64,000 bases of DNA from Nepenthes gracilis. Lineage: Eukaryota; Streptophyta; Magnoliopsida; Caryophyllales; Nepenthaceae. This document shows, one piece after another, positions 60,801-64,000 of the stretch (position 1 is the stretch's first letter; every line of letters starts with the position of its first letter). The notes beneath the pieces were generated by a model. That model searched no databases. It was not told the origin of the DNA and saw only the letters and a program-made list of their open reading frames with translations. The DNA is taken from positions 11,091,597 to 11,155,596 of the forward strand of contig BSYO01000028.1 in the NCBI GenBank assembly GCA_033239525.1, given 5' to 3'. The translations under genes were made by a program, and so were the position numbers.

Positions 60801-63740
60801 CTTTCACTAACATACAGATTCAAGCCGCATTTCGTACTGATGAGATTCGAAGGACACCACCAACTCCGCAAGATGAAATGAGAGCAGGAATGAGCTATTT
60901 CCAGGAAATAATTTTGAAGGGTGTTCCTAAGTTTTTACGTCGTGTTGACACAGCTTTGAAGAATATTGGAATAAATGAACGTGTTCCTTATAATGCCCCT
61001 CTGATTCAGTTCTCTTCATGGATGGGTGGTGACCGAGATGGTATGATCCTTTTCCATTTTCTCTATCTACTTGACTAGGAATGAAATTGTATGCAATCAG
61101 CGAGAAGCAGCTTAAATTCATGATAACTAATGAATTTTAGTAGATATATCATGAAAGAAAGTTCTTTAATCTGCTATGTTTCAGCATTCATCCTGATAAT
61201 TGCTGCTATTCACAATTGAATTTGCAGGGTCCCCACCCTCCCTTTTTCGTCCCTGGCCCACTCTCTCTTTGTTCGAGAATTGATTTACGTGATTGTCAAA
61301 AAAAAAAAAAAAAAAACCTGTGTGCATTGTTGTTGTATGACATTGATCCAGGTAATCCACGAGTGACACCTGAGGTCACCAGGGATGTGTGCTTATTGGC
61401 TAGAATGATGGCTGCTAACCTGTACTTTTCCCAGATAGAAGATCTAATGTTTGAGGTACACAGATCCTAAGTTGTGCAGTGTAATGTCATCAGCATTTTG
61501 AGTAGTCGAAGATATTTGTCTCAACATTGTCCTTCATGTGCTTGAATAAGCTTGACTTTCTGTCTGGCAGTTATCAATGTGGCGCTGCAGTGATGAACTC
61601 AGTCTTCGTGCAGATGAGCTTCACAGGACCTCTAGGAAAGATGCAAAACACTATATAGGTAATTAGTGTAATAATGTCTTGGTTGCTTTCGTTGCTTATT
61701 GTCCTTTCTAATATTAAGCCCTCATTATAGATGAAGATATCGGTATTAATTGCAATTGCGTATTGTCCTTTATAATACTAAACCTTCATTATGGATCAAA
61801 ATATTTTTATCGGTATCTATTGTGGCTACATTGGTATCGGGCATATGAGACAATGTATATTGGTATTATATATATTGAATGAAAGAATTTTTGAAAATTA
61901 TTAATTGACAGGGTCATATCGATCTATATATATGACAAATACCTGGTATATTGGTCAATATATTAACCAAATATCGGATATATCAACCGCTATAATAAAT
62001 ACAAGTTAATATATTAGGATATATTCTCAATACGACAATATATCGCGATATTATTACTGTGTTGAGAAATATCAATATCGATGGGTCTAATTTTGATACA
62101 TATTGGCCTATACTTTCATCTGTGCTTCCCGTCAAAGTTCTTTGAAAGTTCGTATTTACAAAATTCTTTTGGTCTCTGAGATTTACACTATTGCAATGAG
62201 CAAAAATGCTGAAGAAAGAGAACACAAACGTCTCATTTATCAGGCTGTTTTCCCCCTTTCTTTTCTATTTCCAAAAAATTGTTTCAAATGCATTTCCTGT
62301 GACTGAGCCGACAAACTTTTGACTATTTTGCGTCATTCGGAAATAGTCTTTGCAGAAAATTTTATACCCCTTGTTTCGAAATCTCAGTTTTTACTAGGAA
62401 GCCCCCTTTCTCATGAAAAAAGCGCTATTCTGATTGAGTGGGGGGCTGACATTCTAAGTGCATGCATGCAGAGTTTTGGAAACAAATTCCACGTAATGAA
62501 CCATATCGTGTCATTCTTGGTGATGTGAGGGATAAATTATACAACACACGTGAACGTTCTCGTAGTTTGTTATCACATGGGATCTCTGAAATTCCGGAAG
62601 AAACAACTTACACAAATGTGGAGCAGGTATCTCCATTTCTTGATGCAGAATTGCTACTATTCCTCTATCTTGTCTCCTTTCCTTTCATGATCTCCATCAT
62701 TTGGGTATATGCTCTAACCTGAAGTTGACTTTCTCGTTTAGTTCTTGGAACCTCTTGAACTTTGTTACAGGTCTCTGTGTGCTTGTGGCGACCGGTCAAT
62801 TGCTGATGGAAGCCTTCTTGATTTCTTGAGGCAAGTTTCCACTTTCGGGCTCTCCCTTGTGAGACTTGATATCCGCCAAGAGTCGGATCGTCACACCGAT
62901 GTCATGGATGCCATCACCAAGCATTTGGAAATTGGCTCCTACCGGGAATGGCCTGAAGAGTACCGACAAGAGTGGCTTTTGTCTGAACTAAGTGGCAAGC
63001 GCCCGTTGTTTGGACGTGATCTTCCAAAAACTGAAGAGATCGCTGATGTGTTGGATACTTTCCACGTCATAGCCGAGCTTCCCTCAGATTGCTTTGGAGC
63101 TTATATTATCTCCATGGCAACATCACCATCTGATGTGCTCGCAGTTGAGCTCCTTCAACGCGAATGCCATGTGAAGCAACCATTGAGGGTTGTGCCTTTG
63201 TTTGAGAAACTAGATGATTTAGAGGCTGCTCCAGCTGCAGTTTCTCGGTTATTTTCCATCGAGTGGTATAGAAACCGGATTGACGGTAAGCAAGAAGTTA
63301 TGATCGGATATTCAGATTCTGGGAAGGATGCTGGGCGGCTCTCTGCAGCCTGGGCATTGTACAAGGCTCAAGAGGAGCTTGTAAAGGTTGCTAAGCAATA
63401 TGGTGTAAAACTAACTATGTTCCATGGTCGGGGTGGTACCGTAGGTAGAGGAGGTGGTCCCACCCACCTTGCTATACTGTCTCAACCACCGGATACCGTT
63501 CATGGGTCCCTTCGCGTTACTGTCCAAGGTGAAGTAATCGAGCAATCATTTGGAGAGGAGCACCTGTGCTTTAGAACTCTCCAGCGGTTCACAGCTGCCA
63601 CTCTAGAGCATGGTATGCATCCACCCATCTCACCGAAACCTGAATGGCGTGCCCTTTTGGATGAGATGGCTGTGGTTGCCACAGAAGAATATCGGTCCAT
63701 TGTTTTCAAAGAACCCCGGTTTGTGGAATACTTCCGCTTG
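42269..63740 (+). CDS. ppc: Plant-type phosphoenolpyruvate carboxylase, exons 1-8 (3' end outside window)
   Basis: PEPC adds bicarbonate to phosphoenolpyruvate to give oxaloacetate and phosphate, in the cytosol as a homotetramer. Exons: 42269-42433, 43209-43600, 43769-43853, 60818-61040, 61352-61455, 61571-61658, 62472-62626, 62742-63740. All borders are GT-AG and phases join, giving 737 uninterrupted codons of roughly 965; the next donor is at 63741. The N-terminus has the plant regulatory phosphoserine context [13 protein letters not shown] (Ser-10). Active-site signatures are present: [12 protein letters not shown] (His-171), [12 protein letters not shown] (Lys-599) and [13 protein letters not shown] (631-643). 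The 999-bp exon 8 and eight exons so far fit the usual ten-exon plant gene. The residue used to tell C4 from C3 forms and the C-terminal QNTG lie outside. Intron 3 is 16,964 bp. A second in-frame ATG (42290) is a less likely start. Confidence 0.96.
42551..43045 (+). repeat. Tandem duplication inside PEPC intron 1, 259-bp unit
   Basis: GATTTTTCCAGTTGAGGTCG begins at 42551 and again at 42810. The copies stay colinear through TTTGTTGTTTCG, GGCCAAAATNTGAACAA and GTGTTGATTCAATA to the end of the second copy. The intron (42434-43208) therefore roughly doubled in length. Confidence 0.85.
44191..45091 (-). repeat. 3' LTR (901 bp)
   Basis: TGATGTGTCC start and CCTCATCA end. Minus-strand TATA-like GCTATAAAAAGCC lies at about 44617-44629. 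The frames inside (44284-44532, 44767-45012) are not genes. Confidence 0.92.
45092..45105 (-). other. Polypurine tract
   Basis: Minus strand GTATGGGGGGCTAG immediately precedes the 3' LTR and is identical to the PPT at 32058-32071. Confidence 0.88.
45106..46381 (+). promoter_or_regulatory. Putative promoter and leader of antisense cassette 1
   Basis: CCCCACATAATATAAATTGG holds a TATA-like TATAAATT at 45291-45298. The following 1 kb has a (TTA)n microsatellite (45781-45809) and CT/GT-rich stretches, with short frames in all phases. An intron in this leader is possible but I could not fix its sites. Confidence 0.4.
46382..48211 (+). pseudogene. Antisense cassette 1: 'putative gypsy type transposon' domain plus coiled-coil protein
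   Basis: Runs opposite to gag-pol. Exon 1 (one frame, about 46382-47673, stops near 46432, 46846, 46888 and 47194) first shows the domain named putative gypsy type transposon (PF04195-like): [20 protein letters not shown], then [18 protein letters not shown], and [14 protein letters not shown]. It then has a basic Ser/Pro stretch and an Ala/Val/Glu/Pro-rich linker. A 94-bp GT-AG intron (47674-47767, phase 0) leads to exon 2, with one stop (47801), a heptad coiled coil ([20 protein letters not shown]) and GVHLCRRIV...[11 protein letters not shown]. The function of this protein is unknown; Tat elements are known to carry it. Four or five stops and no frameshift in exon 1 mean it is dead but not long dead. 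Confidence 0.75.
48331..48336 (+). terminator. Poly(A)-signal-like motif after antisense cassette 1
   Basis: AATAAA lies 120 bp after the stop codon, following TTTGTACATTGACATTCATT. The equivalent place in the 7-22 kb element has TTTGTACTTTGTAAATGG and AATGAATAAAA. Confidence 0.5.
48652..48660 (+). promoter_or_regulatory. TATA-like box of antisense cassette 2
   Basis: GCCTATTTAAGAGTGG, 60 bp upstream of ATG 48720; conserved with GGCTATTTAAGCACTG at 10347 in another element. Confidence 0.55.
48720..49558 (+). pseudogene. Antisense cassette 2: second, shorter coiled-coil gene
   Basis: Starts ATG GAT GAT GAA ([14 protein letters not shown]), acidic like the equivalent part of the other copies. 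It has a GT-AG intron (48971-49047) and an exon with [21 protein letters not shown], in-frame stops (about 49186 and 49217), [12 protein letters not shown], then after a frameshift [18 protein letters not shown] and a TAG at 49558. It lacks the PF04195-like domain of cassette 1 and matches 10476-11340 best. So the element holds two tandem genes of the same C-terminal type, each with its own TATA-like motif and intron. Function unknown. Confidence 0.6.
49780..50055. repeat. Minisatellite, 42-bp unit, 7 copies
   Basis: ACCGCTTACGGGCCGCTTGG followed by TATAGGACCAAGGTTTAATC; unit starts near 49791, 49834, 49875, 49917, 49958, 50001 and 50043. It lies between the end of antisense cassette 2 and the end of pol, so the two transcription units converge on it. 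Confidence 0.88.
50257..51400 (-). pseudogene. Retrotransposon integrase (broken)
   Basis: Integrase inserts the element cDNA. In order: an H2C2 zinc module ([11 protein letters not shown] ... CENCQIHG, about 51370-51190); the rve core with GLDIRGPF and VTDNRTQF, where the first two acidic catalytic residues survive; then NEQVKVTNR near 50800, where the usual Glu of the catalytic triad is Lys (AAA at 50803-50805); and a C-terminal part with [11 protein letters not shown] and [11 protein letters not shown], ending at 50257. Frameshifts lie near 50640-50740 and several stops occur. Inactive. Confidence 0.85.
51511..51990 (-). pseudogene. Retrotransposon RNase H (broken)
   Basis: RNase H degrades the RNA of the RNA:DNA hybrid. 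[44 protein letters not shown] and [14 protein letters not shown] follow one another with spacing usual for the Tat/chromovirus type. The acidic catalytic positions (MDD, NVAEY, YSDSE, KTD) are kept. A stop after MLAEL breaks the frame. Confidence 0.85.
52060..53320 (-). pseudogene. Retrotransposon reverse transcriptase (broken, catalytic site lost)
   Basis: RT copies element RNA to DNA. It begins after the linker [34 protein letters not shown] and [13 protein letters not shown] (first catalytic Asp kept, about 53010) are followed by [10 protein letters not shown] and then YVNNMLVKS (52805-52827): the usual YxDD pair is Asn-Asn. [19 protein letters not shown] and the RNase-H-like connection ([30 protein letters not shown]) follow. 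Stops occur at several places, three where Trp or Gln is usual. The enzyme cannot work. Confidence 0.9.
53560..53960 (-). pseudogene. Retropepsin-like protease (broken, catalytic site lost)
   Basis: [17 protein letters not shown] (about 53690-53730) is the conserved C-terminal part of plant Ty3/gypsy proteases. Upstream, where the catalytic D-x-G-S/T motif is expected, the sequence reads [13 protein letters not shown] (about 53900-53925), with the Asp and Gly codons changed and a small deletion. The frame shifts between the two parts. Confidence 0.75.
54172..55644 (-). pseudogene. Gag polyprotein (broken)
   Basis: The ATG at 55644 ([14 protein letters not shown]) lies 70 bp after the PBS, a common Gag start. 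The retrotrans_gag domain lies at 54833-55219 ([35 protein letters not shown]); the C-terminal part (54172-54582) has [10 protein letters not shown] and the zinc-binding stretch [15 protein letters not shown]. The three parts are in different frames; 54583-54832 and 55220-55550 hold frameshifts and stops. Confidence 0.85.
55697..55716 (-). other. Decayed primer binding site
   Basis: Minus strand TTGACGCCGTCTGTAGAAAG directly after the 5' LTR; two G-to-A changes from the TTGGCGCCGTCTGTGG form. Confidence 0.8.
55717..56639 (-). repeat. 5' LTR (923 bp)
   Basis: TGATGTGTTTTGG start, CCCCATCA end, then TSD GATGT. Minus-strand TATA-like GCTATAAAAAATCC lies at about 56148-56161. Confidence 0.92.
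56645..57516 (+). other. Native PEPC intron 3 sequence
   Basis: AT-rich intronic sequence with poly(A) runs (57427-57439, 57486-57494). No repeat or gene recognised. Confidence 0.6.
57522..59496 (-). repeat. Solo LTR inside PEPC intron 3 (1975 bp)
   Basis: TCATGCGTCATTG start and GGCCTATTA end match the LTRs at 19984 and 7003 along the whole length, including TCCGAGTT, GGCGGGTCGAATTAAGGCGGG and the tandem array. Flanks CCACC (57517-57521) and CCACT (59497-59501) differ by one base. No PBS or PPT, so a solo LTR. A run of 15 T follows at 59502. Confidence 0.78.
57830..58760. repeat. Tandem array inside solo LTR, about 48-56 bp unit
   Basis: Near twenty units of GGCTTTGAGATATGGAGGACTTGGCTC followed by GATGAGWGCGCCCGGTYAGGGG. 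It is the longest version of the array in the related LTRs. Confidence 0.88.
59502..60817 (+). other. Native PEPC intron 3 sequence
   Basis: AT-rich intron with a 72-bp direct duplication (TGGTATTAACATGTACCATG at 60081 and TGGTATTAACATATACCATG at 60153, both running to GATTTAAGATAGCTT). The acceptor is at 60816-60817. Confidence 0.7.
61730..62110. repeat. TATCG-rich repeat in PEPC intron 6, related to 63780-63960
   Basis: Words such as ATATCGG, GATATATC, ATATTGGTA and AATATCGATA fill this stretch and return in intron 8 (ATATCGGCAAATAT, CGATATCGATATTTCTC, ATTTATCGGCTGATATTT). It may be two copies of a small dispersed element. Ends and terminal repeats were not found. Confidence 0.45.
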
Positions 63741-64000
63741 GTAAGTTTTAGCATTGTTTAATCCAAAGTCGCTCAATTATGGAAAGAAATATCTAGGGAT
63801 GTGAAAAATATCGGCAAATATAAATAAGTATTACCCCCGATATCGATATTTCTCTAACACTAAGACAATATATTATGATTTATCGGCTGATATTTAAAAT
63901 ATTAGTTGATACAACCAATATTTTCTAAATATATTAGATGATATTTTTCCTAAAATTCTGATTTACAAAAAACTTTGCATTTGATAATGTCCAATACTGA
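63741..64000 (+). other. Start of PEPC intron 8
   Basis: CTTG|GTAAGTTT donor after VEYFRL. The remaining bases to the window edge are AT-rich with the TATCG words noted for intron 6. The last two exons expected of a plant PEPC gene are not in the window. Confidence 0.8.

Larger units (their letters stand above)
43854..60817 (+). other. PEPC intron 3, expanded by transposons
   Basis: Donor GAA|GTAAGA and acceptor TACAG|ATT join in frame (QRE then [10 protein letters not shown]). Native intron is limited to 43854-44185, 56645-57516 and 59502-60817; the rest is the full-length element and a solo LTR. The intron must be spliced over 17 kb for the gene to work. Confidence 0.9.

Overview
This is a flowering-plant nuclear window. 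It carries one host gene, a plant-type phosphoenolpyruvate carboxylase (PEPC, + strand, start codon at 42269, running off the right edge), with canonical GT-AG introns, inside a dense pile of nested and solo LTR retrotransposons. I see no bacterial, organellar or viral gene organisation and no tRNA or rRNA gene. The order of plant could not be told from sequence alone.

Left of PEPC, almost everything is repeat. 1-4487 is the 5' half (minus orientation) of a Tat-like Ty3/gypsy element that has lost pol. 4493-7002 is an AT-rich repeat (family S). 7003-21881 is a large minus-oriented, non-autonomous Tat-like element with both LTRs; it was itself invaded by a LINE (13150-16880) and next to it a second S copy (16897-18955). 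Solo LTRs sit at 22540-23682 and 24353-25177. 26704-33842 is a complete plus-oriented non-autonomous element with 2.0 and 1.8 kb LTRs, PBS and PPT. A solo LTR of the same kind lies at 36419-38249, and a solo LTR with a perfect AATAT target-site duplication (40508-41721) ends less than 200 bp upstream of the likely PEPC TATA box.

PEPC exons 1-8 (737 codons, about three quarters of the enzyme) are intact and in frame. Intron 3 is 16,964 bp because it contains a full-length Tat-lineage Ty3/gypsy element (44191-56639, TSD GATGT, minus orientation) and a solo LTR (57522-59496). The full-length element has Gag, protease, reverse transcriptase, RNase H and integrase on the minus strand, all decayed; several catalytic residues are lost through G-to-A changes in the sense strand. 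Between integrase and the 3' LTR it carries two plus-strand (antisense) gene cassettes, with TATA-like motifs, a short intron and a poly(A)-like signal, plus a 42-bp minisatellite.

The elements explain one another. They share the PBS (TTGGCGCCGTCTGTGG type), the PPT core (GGGGCTAG), TGATG...CATCA or TGTTG...CAACA LTR ends, the antisense coiled-coil gene, the minisatellite after pol, and tandem arrays inside the LTRs with a common GGCTTTGAGA-like core. The region reads as one autonomous Tat lineage with several pol-less derivatives and many solo LTRs. All domain names come from motif recognition by eye; element ends rest on TSD, PBS and PPT read directly from the sequence.
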